64,000 nt of DNA, from NCBI RefSeq assembly GCF_030689685.1, contig NZ_JAUYEY010000031.1, forward strand, positions 62,001 to 126,000, written 5' to 3'. The stretch comes from Polaromonas sp. (GTDB taxonomy: Bacteria; Pseudomonadota; Gammaproteobacteria; Burkholderiales; Burkholderiaceae_C). The notes beneath the pieces were generated by a model. It was not told where the DNA came from, did no database searches, and was given only the letters and a program-made list of their open reading frames with translations. This document shows, in pieces, positions 18,841-28,403 of the stretch (the first letter of the stretch is position 1; the number at the start of each line of letters is the position of its first letter). The position numbers and the translations under genes were made by a program.

Positions 18841-20106
18841 ATGGCCGAGAAAAAAGGCTCTTCCAGCGAAAAGACCCTGTATTGCTCCTTCTGCGGCAAA
18901 AGCCAGCATGAAGTCAAAAAGCTGATCGCAGGGCCGTCGGTCTTCATCTGTGATGAATGCATCGATTTGTGCAATGAAATCATTCGTGATGAGTTGCCCG
19001 CCGGGGAAGATGTGCGCGAAACGCGCGGCGACCTGCCGACGCCGCTGGAAATCAAGACCACGCTGGACGGCTATGTGATTGGCCAGGAACTGGCCAAGCG
19101 GACATTGGCCGTGGCAGTCTACAACCACTATAAACGCCTGCGTCACAAGGACAAGGCCAAAAAGGACGAGGTCGAGCTAACCAAAAGCAATATTTTGCTG
19201 ATCGGCCCGACCGGCTCCGGCAAGACCTTGCTGGCCCAGACCCTGGCGCGCACCCTCAATGTGCCGTTTGTGATGGCCGACGCCACCACGCTGACCGAAG
19301 CCGGGTACGTTGGTGAAGACGTCGAAAACATCATCCAGAAACTGCTGCAAAGCTGCAACTACGAAGTCGAGCGCGCGCAGCAGGGCATTGTCTACATCGA
19401 CGAAATTGACAAGATTTCGCGCAAGTCCGACAACCCCTCCATCACACGTGACGTGTCGGGCGAGGGCGTGCAACAGGCCCTGCTCAAACTGATCGAGGGC
19501 ACGATGGCGTCGGTTCCCCCGCAGGGCGGCCGCAAGCACCCGAACCAGGATTTTCTGCAGGTGGACACGACCAACATCCTGTTCATCTGCGGTGGTGCCT
19601 TCTCGGGGCTGGAAAAAGTCATTGAAAACCGCACCGAGGCCTCGGGCATCGGTTTTGGCGCAGCCGTCAAAAGCAAGAAGGCGCGCAGCCTGACCGAGTC
19701 CTTCAAGGACGTCGAGCCGGAAGACCTGATCAAGTTCGGCCTGATCCCCGAACTCGTGGGCCGCATGCCGGTGGTCGCCACCCTGGCCGAACTGACAGAA
19801 GACGCGCTGGTGCAGATCCTGACCGAGCCCAAAAACGCGGTCGTCAAACAGTTCAGCAAATTGTTGTCCATGGAAGGCGTGGACCTTGAGATTCGTCCTT
19901 CCGCGCTCAAGGCGATTGCCCGCAAGGCGCTTGCCCGCAAAACCGGGGCGCGCGGTCTGCGTTCGATTCTTGAGCAATCGCTGATTGACACCATGTTTGA
20001 CCTGCCCAACACCAGCAATGTTGAAAAGGTTGTGGTCGATGAATCGACCATCGAAGAGAACAAGGCGCCACTGCTGGTTTACCGTGAGTCTGCCAAACAG
20101 GCCTGA
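18841..20106 (+). CDS. clpX: ATP-dependent Clp protease ATP-binding subunit ClpX
   Basis: [26 protein letters not shown] zinc finger; [15 protein letters not shown]. Confidence 0.98.
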   Translation: MAEKKGSSSEKTLYCSFCGKSQHEVKKLIAGPSVFICDECIDLCNEIIRDELPAGEDVRETRGDLPTPLEIKTTLDGYVIGQELAKRTLAVAVYNHYKRLRHKDKAKKDEVELTKSNILLIGPTGSGKTLLAQTLARTLNVPFVMADATTLTEAGYVGEDVENIIQKLLQSCNYEVERAQQGIVYIDEIDKISRKSDNPSITRDVSGEGVQQALLKLIEGTMASVPPQGGRKHPNQDFLQVDTTNILFICGGAFSGLEKVIENRTEASGIGFGAAVKSKKARSLTESFKDVEPEDLIKFGLIPELVGRMPVVATLAELTEDALVQILTEPKNAVVKQFSKLLSMEGVDLEIRPSALKAIARKALARKTGARGLRSILEQSLIDTMFDLPNTSNVEKVVVDESTIEENKAPLLVYRESAKQA

Positions 20107-20240
20107 TGCCGATGCAGAGGACCGGGTTGAAAACCGGACAGCATCCCCCACGTTCAAGGTTATTGTTGTTGCCGAACCATGAAAGCCTGATACCCGTCAC
20201 GATGCCAGGGCTTTCGTTCAAGGCTTACCTCTAAGGTTCT

Positions 20241-22676
20241 ATGTCCGCACAAACCACGCTGCCTTCCAGTCCGATCGACCTGCCACTGCTTCCGCTTCGC
20301 GATGTGGTGGTCTTTCCCCACATGGTGATTCCACTGTTTGTTGGCCGGCCTAAAAGTATCAAGGCCCTCGAATCGGCGATGGAGGCCGAGCGCCGCATCA
20401 TGCTGGTGGCCCAAAAAACGGCAGCCAAGGATGAGCCGTCCGTCGAGGACATGTTCGAGGTCGGTTGTGTGGCGACCATCCTGCAGATGCTCAAGCTGCC
20501 CGACGGCACGGTCAAGGTGTTGGTCGAAGGCCAGCAACGCGCCAAGGTCAACAAGATCGAGGAGGGTGAGCTTCACTTCAGCGCCAATGTGACGCCGGTT
20601 GAACCGGAGGTCGCGCTGCCCGGCGACAAGACCAGCGAAGTCGAGGCCTTGCGCCGCGCGGTGATGCAGCAGTTCGACCACTACGTCAAGCTGAACAAGA
20701 AGATACCGCCCGAGATACTGACATCGATCTCCAGCATCGACGATGCCGGGCGTTTGGCAGACACCATCGCTGCGCATCTTCCGCTCAAGCTTGATGCAAA
20801 ACAGGTCATTCTGGATCTGGATAAGGTCAAGACCCGCCTTGAAAATCTGTACGAGCAGCTTGAGCGCGAGGTCGACATCCTCAACGTCGATAAAAAAATC
20901 CGTGGCCGCGTCAAGCGCCAGATGGAAAAAAACCAGCGCGACTTTTACCTGAACGAGCAGGTCAAGGCGATCCAGAAAGAGTTGGGTGAAGGCGAAGAAG
21001 GCGCCGACATCGAGGAGATCGAGAAAAAGATCAAGGCCGCCAAGATGCCGCAGGAAGCCCGCAAAAAGACCGAGAGCGAGCTCAAAAAACTCAAGCTGAT
21101 GTCGCCGATGTCGGCCGAGGCCACGGTGGTGCGCACCTACATCGATGTGCTGACCGGTTTGCCATGGAGCAAGAAGACCAAGATCAAACACGACCTGGCC
21201 AATGCCGAAGTGGTGCTCGACGAAGACCACTACGGGCTGGAAAAGGTCAAGGACCGCATCGTGGAATACCTCGCGGTGCAGCAGCGCGTGGACAAACTGA
21301 AGGCGCCCATTCTTTGCCTGGTCGGCCCTCCGGGTGTCGGCAAAACTTCGCTGGGTCAGTCGATTGCCAAGGCCACGGGCCGCAAGTACGTGCGCATGGC
21401 CCTCGGTGGCATGCGTGATGAAGCCGAGATTCGCGGCCACCGCCGGACCTACATCGGCGCGCTGCCGGGCAAGGTGCTGCAAAGCCTGGCGAAGGCCGGA
21501 ACGCGCAACCCGCTGTTCCTGCTCGACGAGATCGACAAACTGGGCACGGACTTCCGGGGCGATCCTTCCAGCGCCTTGCTGGAGGTGCTGGACCCTGAGC
21601 AGAACCACACCTTTGGCGACCATTATGTCGAGGTCGATTTCGACCTGAGCGACGTGATGTTCGTGGCGACTTCCAACTCCATGAACATTCCGCCTGCGCT
21701 GCTGGACCGTATGGAAGTGATCCGCCTGTCGGGTTACACCGAGGATGAAAAAACCAGCATCGCCATGCGTTACCTGTTGCCCAAGCAACAGAAGAACAAC
21801 GGCGTCAAGGAAGACGAGCTGGAGATCCAGGAGCAGGCGGTGCGCGACATCGTGCGTTACTACACGCGTGAAGCGGGTGTGCGTTCGCTTGAGCGCGAGC
21901 TCTCCAAGATATGCCGCAAGGTGGTCAAGGGCATCCAGCTGAAAAAGATGGAACCCAAGGTCATCGTGACTGCGGACAACCTCAATGACTACCTGGGAGT
22001 ACGCAAATTTGACTATGGCCGTGCGGAGAACCACCACCAGGTCGGCCAGGTGGTGGGCCTGGCCTGGACCGAGGTCGGCGGTGACCTGCTGACGATCGAG
22101 GCCGCCATGATGCCGGGCAAGGGTGTGATCACACGCACCGGATCGCTTGGCGACGTGATGAAGGAATCCGTGGAGGCCGCGCGCACCGTGGTGCGCAGCC
22201 GTTCACGGGTGCTGGGCATCAAGGACGAGATGTTCGAAAAACGCGATATCCACATCCACGTGCCCGATGGCGCCACGCCCAAGGATGGCCCGAGTGCGGG
22301 TGCGGCGATGACAACGGCCTTTGTGTCGGCCATCACCGGGATCCCGGTGCGCGGCGATGTCGCCATGACCGGCGAGATCACCTTGCGCGGCGAAGTCACC
22401 GCCATTGGTGGCCTGAAGGAAAAGCTGCTGGCCGCGCTGCGCGGTGGCATCAAGACCGTGATCATTCCGGAAGAGAACGCCAAGGACCTGCAGGAAATCC
22501 CCGAGAACGTGAAGAACGGCCTCGAGATCGTGCCGGTCAAATGGATTGACCAGGTGCTGCAGATTGCGCTGGTGCGCCAGCCCATCCCCTTGACCGAGGA
22601 AGAGGCTGCCGTCGCGACGGCAGCAGCAGTGGTGGTTGCTCCGGCCGTGGAAGTGACGGGCAGCATCACTCATTGA
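20241..22676 (+). CDS. lon: endopeptidase La (Lon protease)
   Basis: [53 protein letters not shown] catalytic Ser. Confidence 0.98.
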   Translation: MSAQTTLPSSPIDLPLLPLRDVVVFPHMVIPLFVGRPKSIKALESAMEAERRIMLVAQKTAAKDEPSVEDMFEVGCVATILQMLKLPDGTVKVLVEGQQRAKVNKIEEGELHFSANVTPVEPEVALPGDKTSEVEALRRAVMQQFDHYVKLNKKIPPEILTSISSIDDAGRLADTIAAHLPLKLDAKQVILDLDKVKTRLENLYEQLEREVDILNVDKKIRGRVKRQMEKNQRDFYLNEQVKAIQKELGEGEEGADIEEIEKKIKAAKMPQEARKKTESELKKLKLMSPMSAEATVVRTYIDVLTGLPWSKKTKIKHDLANAEVVLDEDHYGLEKVKDRIVEYLAVQQRVDKLKAPILCLVGPPGVGKTSLGQSIAKATGRKYVRMALGGMRDEAEIRGHRRTYIGALPGKVLQSLAKAGTRNPLFLLDEIDKLGTDFRGDPSSALLEVLDPEQNHTFGDHYVEVDFDLSDVMFVATSNSMNIPPALLDRMEVIRLSGYTEDEKTSIAMRYLLPKQQKNNGVKEDELEIQEQAVRDIVRYYTREAGVRSLERELSKICRKVVKGIQLKKMEPKVIVTADNLNDYLGVRKFDYGRAENHHQVGQVVGLAWTEVGGDLLTIEAAMMPGKGVITRTGSLGDVMKESVEAARTVVRSRSRVLGIKDEMFEKRDIHIHVPDGATPKDGPSAGAAMTTAFVSAITGIPVRGDVAMTGEITLRGEVTAIGGLKEKLLAALRGGIKTVIIPEENAKDLQEIPENVKNGLEIVPVKWIDQVLQIALVRQPIPLTEEEAAVATAAAVVVAPAVEVTGSITH

Positions 22677-22740
22677 GCAACCTTTTTACCGGCTTGTTCG
22701 TAAGGGGTAAAAAACTGCGCTATAATTTGAGGCTGTAATC

Positions 22741-22816
22741 GCGGGAGTAGCTCAGTTGGTAGAGCGCAACCTTGCCAAGGTTGAGGTCGAGAGTTCGAGA
22801 CTCTTCTCCCGCTCCA
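22741..22816 (+). tRNA. tRNA-Gly (GCC)
   Basis: GCGGGAGTAGCTCAGTTGGTAGAGC; loop TTGCCAA; encoded CCA. Confidence 0.97.
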
Positions 22817-22820
22817 ATTC

Positions 22821-22853
22821 AAAAGGGCAGCACGTCAAAATGCTGTCCTTTTT
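22821..22853 (+). terminator. intrinsic terminator after tRNA-Gly
   Basis: AAAAGGGCAGCAcgtcaaaaTGCTGTCCTTTTT. Confidence 0.65.
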
Positions 22854-22904
22854 CATTGGGTTGTTGCTGTTAGTAGAATTGGTTTATTGAGCCCGACAGA
22901 TCAA

Positions 22905-22978
22905 GGCGCGGTAACAAAGCGGTTATGTACCGGATTGCAAATCCGGCTAGCCCGGTTCGACTCCGGGCCGCGCCTCCA
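22905..22978 (+). tRNA. tRNA-Cys (GCA)
   Basis: GGCGCGG acceptor, CCGGA-TTGCAAA-TCCGG anticodon arm, encoded CCA. Confidence 0.95.
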
Positions 22979-22994
22979 CCCAAGTTTTTTTGCC

Positions 22995-23017
22995 AGCCCC
23001 TGCAATGGGGCTTTTTT
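22995..23017 (+). terminator. intrinsic terminator between tRNA-Cys and tRNA-Leu
   Basis: AGCCCC-tgcaat-GGGGCTTTTTT. Confidence 0.65.
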
Positions 23018-23036
23018 GTTTCACAATGAGAGCCCT

Positions 23037-23130
23037 GCCCGGGTGGTGAAATTGGTAGACACATCGGACTTAAAATCCGCCGCTTTCCTGCATAAGGGGC
23101 GTACCGGTTCGATTCCGGTCCCGGGCACCA
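23037..23130 (+). tRNA. tRNA-Leu (TAA)
   Basis: GCCCGGG acceptor, anticodon loop CTTAAAA, long variable arm, GGTTCGATTCC, encoded CCA. Confidence 0.92.
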
Positions 23131-23228
23131 CATGACAGTTTCCTGATGCATTGCAAGTCCTTGGCGCTGCAATTTCCCCCTTCCGTGGTCATGTTTATTT
23201 CAGGCTGCAACTGGTTAAGATAGATTCC

Positions 23229-23867
23229 ATGGCCCGCTACAACACACCTCCTTTTGAAATTCACGTTCACGGCGAAGTGCCCTTGCGTGACGACATCGGT
23301 TTCGAGCAGTTGCAGGATGCGCTGAAACCACTGTGGGCATACGCGGGCGCCAAATCGCTGGCGGATGGCGCGGCCAGCGTGTACGAGGAAGAGCCGGGCA
23401 TACGTTTCGACGCCCACCAGCATTTGCTGCAGCTATGCTGGACGGTTCCGGGTGATGAAGACTTTCGGCAGGTGCTTGACGAAGTCTGCATGGCCCTCAA
23501 CGAGATGGCCGTCAGTGGCGCACCGATTGAAGTCACGTTTTACGATGCCGATTTTGACGAAGATGAAGAGCGCGACGGCGAAGAAGCCAGAGACGACTTT
23601 GCCATGTATTTTGTGGGCCCTACGCCGGCCGCCATCATGCAGGTCCAGCGCGACCTGCTGGTGCAGGACATGATCGGCCTGATGGAGCGGCATTTCGATG
23701 CCACCGAACTCGGTGACGTGGTGGCGGCGGTGGACAAGTTGTTCGAGCAGCGCTTTGAAACATTGGTCAATTCCATGCAACTGGGCCGACCCCCGCGCGG
23801 CCTAGGCGGGCCGCAGGGTGGCTCCAGTCACGGTGGTGGTGGGCGCAAGCCGCGACACCTGCACTAG
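23229..23867 (+). CDS. conserved hypothetical protein
   Basis: 213-aa ORF with acidic stretch and Gly/His-rich tail; stop codon lies in the CTAG edge of a TIR element. Confidence 0.75.
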   Translation: MARYNTPPFEIHVHGEVPLRDDIGFEQLQDALKPLWAYAGAKSLADGAASVYEEEPGIRFDAHQHLLQLCWTVPGDEDFRQVLDEVCMALNEMAVSGAPIEVTFYDADFDEDEERDGEEARDDFAMYFVGPTPAAIMQVQRDLLVQDMIGLMERHFDATELGDVVAAVDKLFEQRFETLVNSMQLGRPPRGLGGPQGGSSHGGGGRKPRHLH

Positions 23868-24032
23868 GAGCCTGGGCGGCAGAAGGGACGTCGGCTGCAA
23901 AGCGGCCGCGACGGTCCATTTTCCGCCGGTTTTTTGCCCCATAGCTACGGCTATGAGGCTGCAAACCCGGCAAAAACTGTCCTCGCCGGGGCCACTTTTC
24001 GCTTCGACGCCTTCTGTCGCCCAGACTCCTAG
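23864..24032. mobile_element. 169-bp TIR element (copy 1)
   Basis: CTAGGAGCCTGGGCGGCAGAAGG...CCTTCTGTCGCCCAGACTCCTAG; near-identical to 45935-46104. Confidence 0.85.
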
Positions 24033-24035
24033 CAG

Positions 24036-24200
24036 AACGGCATTGCGAGTCAGCCTGATTTGCTGGATGCTCAGCGCTCGCTGTTTTCGGCGCGGCAAGC
24101 GGTGGTGCAGACCCGGCTGCGGCAATGGCAGAACCAGGTCACGCTTTACAAAATACTGGGCGGTGGCTGGAAGGACGAGGGCGCGCAGGCCACACCCTGA
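24036..24200 (+). pseudogene. 3' remnant of NodT/OprM-type RND outer-membrane efflux lipoprotein
   Basis: Frame reads NGIASQPDLLDAQRSLFSARQAVVQTRLRQWQNQVTLYKILGGGWKDEGAQATP*, with no upstream portion; abuts the TIR element. Confidence 0.75.
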
Positions 24201-24269
24201 GGAATCGCTTTCGATCCGGCTGCCGCGCATCGGCAAGGACTTGTTCAGCGCTTCACCCAGTTTTCGGTT

Positions 24270-24938
24270 TCAGCGGCTGAGCCGGTCGGCAAAGTTGTGG
24301 TTCACATCGCGATGGCCTGCCTCGTCATCGCGTATCAGCAAGATGACATCGCGCAGGCGCGCACCGGCGGGTAGCTTCCAGTAGTCGATTGCGACCTGCG
24401 GCGCAGCCACGTTCTCGTACTGGCCGCTGTCTATGCCGGCCAGGTATTCGGTGTAGCTGTACACCGCTTCTTCCTCAAAATAACCGACCAGGCGGTGGGC
24501 GGTACGCGCTGACACCAGGTACAGCAGAAAAAACAGGTTGTAGAAAATGCCCTGGGCCAGCATGACCATCGCGCGCTCTAGCTGACTGGGTTGTGCAATG
24601 TGGATGAAGGTCATCAGGTGCATGCGCTCATTCTCGGCTTCATCAAGCAGGGTGCGAATCCAACCCTCGTCATCCTTCATGCTGCGCAGGGATTTCAGGT
24701 GGATCAACGCACCCCCCACCATGCCGGGCACCGCCGCGACGGTTTCCAGCACAACGGCCCGGTTGCCGTAACGCCCGGCAAAGAAGGTGTCTGCCAGAAA
24801 ACGCAGGAAACGGGTGGTTCGCCATGCAAACCAATCCGAAAAGTCCGACTGGGCATGGTGCAGTTGTTGGGGCGGTTTTGGCAGCACGGCGAGGTTCCTG
24901 AGGTCAAGAGGGGCTGGGCGACCCAAGTGTGCGTTCAT
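24270..24938 (-). CDS. aox: alternative oxidase (AOX, diiron quinol oxidase)
   Basis: LLDEAENERMHLMTF, YFEEEAVYSYTEYL, RDDEAGHRDVNH diiron motifs. Confidence 0.88.
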   Translation of the reverse strand: MNAHLGRPAPLDLRNLAVLPKPPQQLHHAQSDFSDWFAWRTTRFLRFLADTFFAGRYGNRAVVLETVAAVPGMVGGALIHLKSLRSMKDDEGWIRTLLDEAENERMHLMTFIHIAQPSQLERAMVMLAQGIFYNLFFLLYLVSARTAHRLVGYFEEEAVYSYTEYLAGIDSGQYENVAAPQVAIDYWKLPAGARLRDVILLIRDDEAGHRDVNHNFADRLSR

Positions 24939-24980
24939 TCGGATTTCACCCCTGCAACAAGGGGCTTCCCGAGTATGTTT

Positions 24981-25034
24981 CAGCCCCTAAGCCCTTGTCT
25001 GGTATGCGCGAGCAGCTATAAAAAACATAGCGTT
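24981..25034 (+). repeat. dispersed palindromic repeat (family A), copy
   Basis: CAGCCCCTAAGCCCTTGTCTGGTATGCGCGAGCAGCTATAAAAAACATAGC. Confidence 0.75.
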
Positions 25035-25099
25035 CGATTCCGCTGCGCGGAATTGTCAAAACAGTGGTTTATGCTTGGTGCCACTTCAGGAGTTCAATC

Positions 25100-26410
25100 A
25101 TGGCGCTTTTCTCCCAGGATGCCCTCAACCCCGGCGTGCGCAAACGCGAACTGTTTGGTTGGGCCATGTACGACTTTGCCAACTCGGGCTACACCACGGT
25201 GGTGATCACGGCGGTGTTTGCTGCCTATTTTGTGGGGGGTATTGCGCAGAAGGCAGAGTGGGCCACTTTCGCCTGGACGGCGGCGCTCAGCGTGTCCTAC
25301 GCGATCGTCATGCTGACCATGCCCAGCTTGGGCGCCTATGCCGACCTGCGCGCGGCCAAAAAGCGCCTGCTGATGCTGACCACGGCGGGCTGCGTGCTGA
25401 CCACGGCCGCGCTGGCCCTGGCGGGCCCCAGCAGCGTGGCGTTTGCGATTGTGCTGATCATTTTGTCGAACACTTTTTTTGCCTACGGCGAATCGCTGAC
25501 CGCTGCCTTTCTGCCCGAGCTGGCCCGACCCGAAGCCCTGGGCAAGGTCAGCGGCTGGGGCTGGAGTTTTGGTTATTTCGGCGGCATGCTGGCTCTGGGC
25601 ATCTGCCTGGGTTATGTGTTGTGGGCGCAAGCCAGGGGCATCCCGGCCGACCAGTTTGTGCCGGTCACCATGCTGATCACGGCGGTGATTTACGGGCTGG
25701 CATCGCTGGTGACTTTTCGCCTGCTCAAGGAAAGGGCGCAGCCCAACCCGATGGCCTTGCAGCAGGGTGGCCTGAAGGCTTCGTTGGCGCAGTTGAGGCA
25801 GACTTTTCGCCAGGCCAGGCGCTACAAGGACTTCATGTGGCTGCTGGCCTGTGCGGTCTTTTACCAGGGCGGCGTGGCCGTGGCGATTGCGCTGGCGGCG
25901 ATCTATGCCGAACAGGTGATCGGCTTTCAGCCGCAGGAAACCATGGTGTTGATTTTTGTTCTCAACTTTGCGGCAGCGGGCGGCGCATTTGCGTTTGGTT
26001 ATTTCCAGGATCGGCTTGGCCACAAGCTTGCGCTGGGCATCACGCTGGTCGGCTGGATCGCCACCTGTGTGATTGCCGCCGTCACCACCACCAAGGGCGG
26101 CTTCTGGTACGCGGCTGCCATTGCGGGTGTGTGTATGGGCTCCAGCCAGTCGGCGGGTCGCGCCATGGTCGGCATGTTTGCGCCCAAAAAACAACTGGCG
26201 GAGTTTTATGGCCTGTGGACATTCGCTGTCCGGTTGGCGAGCATCATCGGGCCGCTGAGCTACGGCGCCATTACCTGGGCGACCGGCGGCGACCAGCGCA
26301 CCGCCATTTTGTCCACCGCTGTCCTGTTTGCCGTGGGCTTGCTGTTGCTGCTTCCGGTCAATATGCAACGCGGGCGTGAGGCGGCGCTGGCGGCTGACGC
26401 CCGGGCCTGA
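25100..26410 (+). CDS. MFS transporter (UMF1/Atg22-like)
   Basis: WAMYDFANSGYTTVVITAVFAAYFVGG; GSSQSAGRAMVGMFAPKKQLAEFYGLW. Confidence 0.88.
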   Translation: MALFSQDALNPGVRKRELFGWAMYDFANSGYTTVVITAVFAAYFVGGIAQKAEWATFAWTAALSVSYAIVMLTMPSLGAYADLRAAKKRLLMLTTAGCVLTTAALALAGPSSVAFAIVLIILSNTFFAYGESLTAAFLPELARPEALGKVSGWGWSFGYFGGMLALGICLGYVLWAQARGIPADQFVPVTMLITAVIYGLASLVTFRLLKERAQPNPMALQQGGLKASLAQLRQTFRQARRYKDFMWLLACAVFYQGGVAVAIALAAIYAEQVIGFQPQETMVLIFVLNFAAAGGAFAFGYFQDRLGHKLALGITLVGWIATCVIAAVTTTKGGFWYAAAIAGVCMGSSQSAGRAMVGMFAPKKQLAEFYGLWTFAVRLASIIGPLSYGAITWATGGDQRTAILSTAVLFAVGLLLLLPVNMQRGREAALAADARA

Positions 26411-26446
26411 AACCTTCTTCCTGGGGCCCCCATCCGCCCGTGGGTG

Positions 26447-27262
26447 TCATTCAACGCGCAGCATGGTGACTGTGCTGTCTAGCTGTAGCCAGCGCTGCAC
26501 AGCGGCCTGTAGGGTGCTGGCCTGGCCAGTGGTGAGCAGCCTGAGTTGACCGCTGCCGCCTGCGGCTTTGGCTCCCAGCCGCAAGCGGGTTTGACGCGCA
26601 ACTGGCGCGCCGGTGTCCACCAGTTGCACCTGGGCACCAAGAATTTCACGCAGTGCCGGACTGGCAAACGGGTAGTGCGTGCAGCCGAGCACCAGCGTGT
26701 CGATCTCGCCATTATTCAAGCCAAATGTGCCCATGGCCCTTGTGTGACGGGCGCAAGCAGCTATTATTTTCATAGCGTCTTCCGATCCTTGGGGCGCGTG
26801 TACCGCTTGCTCGATTGCGTCGGCCAGACCATCGCAGGGCTGAAGCACAAATTCTGCCTGGCCCGCCAGCGGCTCCAGCAGCAACCTGAACCTGGCGCTG
26901 GCCAGCGTGCTGCGGGTGGCCATCACACCGATGCGGCGCGTCCGGCTGAGTAGCGTGGCTGGCTTGAGCGCTGGTTCCACGCCAATGATGGGGAGTAGGG
27001 GATAGTCTGCACGCAGCTCGTTTATGGCCGCTGCGGTGGCGGTGTTGCACGCGACTACAAGCGCCCCGATGTTTTGCTGCACCAGGTGCGCTGCAACAGC
27101 CTGCGAACGTGCCCGCACATGGGCTGCATCACGCTCGCCGTAAGGCGCGTGGCCGCTGTCGGCGATGTAGATGAAATCGGCCTGCGGCAGTTCGGTGCGC
27201 AGGGCCTGCAAAATGCTCAGGCCGCCGACGCCGCTGTCGAAGACGCCGATGGGGAAGTTCAT
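26447..27262 (-). CDS. murI: glutamate racemase
   Basis: IGVFDSGVGGLSIL, VVACNTATAAA, DTLVLGCTHYPF. Confidence 0.95.
   Translation of the reverse strand: MNFPIGVFDSGVGGLSILQALRTELPQADFIYIADSGHAPYGERDAAHVRARSQAVAAHLVQQNIGALVVACNTATAAAINELRADYPLLPIIGVEPALKPATLLSRTRRIGVMATRSTLASARFRLLLEPLAGQAEFVLQPCDGLADAIEQAVHAPQGSEDAMKIIAACARHTRAMGTFGLNNGEIDTLVLGCTHYPFASPALREILGAQVQLVDTGAPVARQTRLRLGAKAAGGSGQLRLLTTGQASTLQAAVQRWLQLDSTVTMLRVE
26719..26780 (+). repeat. dispersed palindromic repeat (family A), in-frame copy inside murI
   Basis: CATGGCCCTTGTGTGACGGGCGCAAGCAGCTATTATTTTCATAGC. Confidence 0.85.
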
Positions 27263-28308
27263 GAGGCGGGGATGAATTGCCGCTCTGCGCACCATGCGTC
27301 GAAGGTCGGTCTGAGATCGTTGGGGACTGAAAATAGAAAATCGACATTCAGCGGGTGGCTCTGCTGCATGAAGTGGCGCACGGCGTCGAGCAGCACATCG
27401 CCTTGCCTGCGGTCTTTGTCGCGTTTGACAGGGTTGCGCTCGGGTTTGTCGGCCAGCCAGAGTTTGTGCAGGCCCATAAAGCGAGGGTCGGGCACCGTCA
27501 ACGGACAGGCCCTGCCGCGTTCAGTGGCGACCACAGCGCTGACCGGGCTGCCCAATAACAACCACTCTTGCTCGATCAGTGTCTGCATGGGTGCGAAGGC
27601 TTCTTCTTTGGGTAACGGGTGACAGCTGGGTGCCGCCAGAAGCTCTACTTCGTAGCCGTCGGCGTCGAGTGCTTGATACGGTTTGCGTGGGTTGATTTTG
27701 TAGCTGGGGTCAATGCTTTTTAAAACGCTGAAAAGGGTTTTGCGACGCTCCTTGGGAGCAGAGTCAGTACCGGCGAAGGTTAATGATGCCGGTGTGTCCC
27801 GGCACCATGTCAAGTCAAAGTTTTGCGTTTCTTCGTTGCCCGCTGGAAAGATGGCGTTGGCGGCCCATTCGTAGGCTGAAAAAGCGTTGGTACCGACGAC
27901 CATCAGGTCGGTGCCAAGCAAACCTTCAATATCCAGCTTGCGCAGAATTTCAGCTTGTTTGTCGGGCAGGGTGGGCATGCGCAGGCGGCGGTACAACGTT
28001 GAGCGGGTCGCAATCAGCGCGTCTGCAGAAGCTGCGCGTTCCTGTGCTTGTTTTTTTTCTTCAGTGAACGATGCAAACTTCTGCTCGGTTTCCGGGCTTC
28101 GCACGCCTTGGCTGGTGCCGTTGTCAGTGCCGTTTTGTTTGGCGTACAGGTACTGACTGCCTGAACGCTCGGCCCAGTACATGGACGCTGGCAGTGTCTG
28201 CAGTGCTTGACGAGCGCTTAGCCAAAAGCTGTAGGCTTGTTCAAGATTCGCCGCCATGCGTTGTGCGTCGCTCGAAAACGGCAGGTATTGGTGTTTTTCA
28301 TAAATCAT
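27259..28308 (-). CDS. GSU2403-family nucleotidyltransferase-fold protein
   Basis: Resembles NTP_transf_8-type proteins (GLLGTDLMVVGTNAFSAYEWAA; VELLAAPS); 4-bp overlap with murI start. Confidence 0.7.
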   Translation of the reverse strand: MIYEKHQYLPFSSDAQRMAANLEQAYSFWLSARQALQTLPASMYWAERSGSQYLYAKQNGTDNGTSQGVRSPETEQKFASFTEEKKQAQERAASADALIATRSTLYRRLRMPTLPDKQAEILRKLDIEGLLGTDLMVVGTNAFSAYEWAANAIFPAGNEETQNFDLTWCRDTPASLTFAGTDSAPKERRKTLFSVLKSIDPSYKINPRKPYQALDADGYEVELLAAPSCHPLPKEEAFAPMQTLIEQEWLLLGSPVSAVVATERGRACPLTVPDPRFMGLHKLWLADKPERNPVKRDKDRRQGDVLLDAVRHFMQQSHPLNVDFLFSVPNDLRPTFDAWCAERQFIPAS

Positions 28309-28321
28309 AAGTCTATGATTT
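28302..28321. promoter_or_regulatory. inverted repeat AAATCATA-AGTC-TATGATTT over the start of the nucleotidyltransferase gene
   Basis: Perfect 8-bp arms, 4-bp spacer, overlapping the ATG. Confidence 0.5.
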
Positions 28322-28403
28322 TAAACGATTTGCACCAAAATTGCGTGTTTTAGCGCGTATACGGTGCAAAACGGCAACGAGGGGTGTTGCCGCCACACCA
28401 AAC

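Noticed and set aside
20160-22037. 625-aa minus-strand ORF opposite lon
   Set aside because: Antisense shadow ORF of a high-GC gene; His/Leu/Val/Arg-rich low-complexity translation and lon is unambiguous.
23818-24384. ORF spanning TIR element copy 1 (similar peptide IATAMRLQTRQKLSSPGPLFASTPS in copy 2)
   Set aside because: Shared peptide comes from the DNA repeat; the reading is out of frame with the OMF remnant and overlaps AOX antisense.
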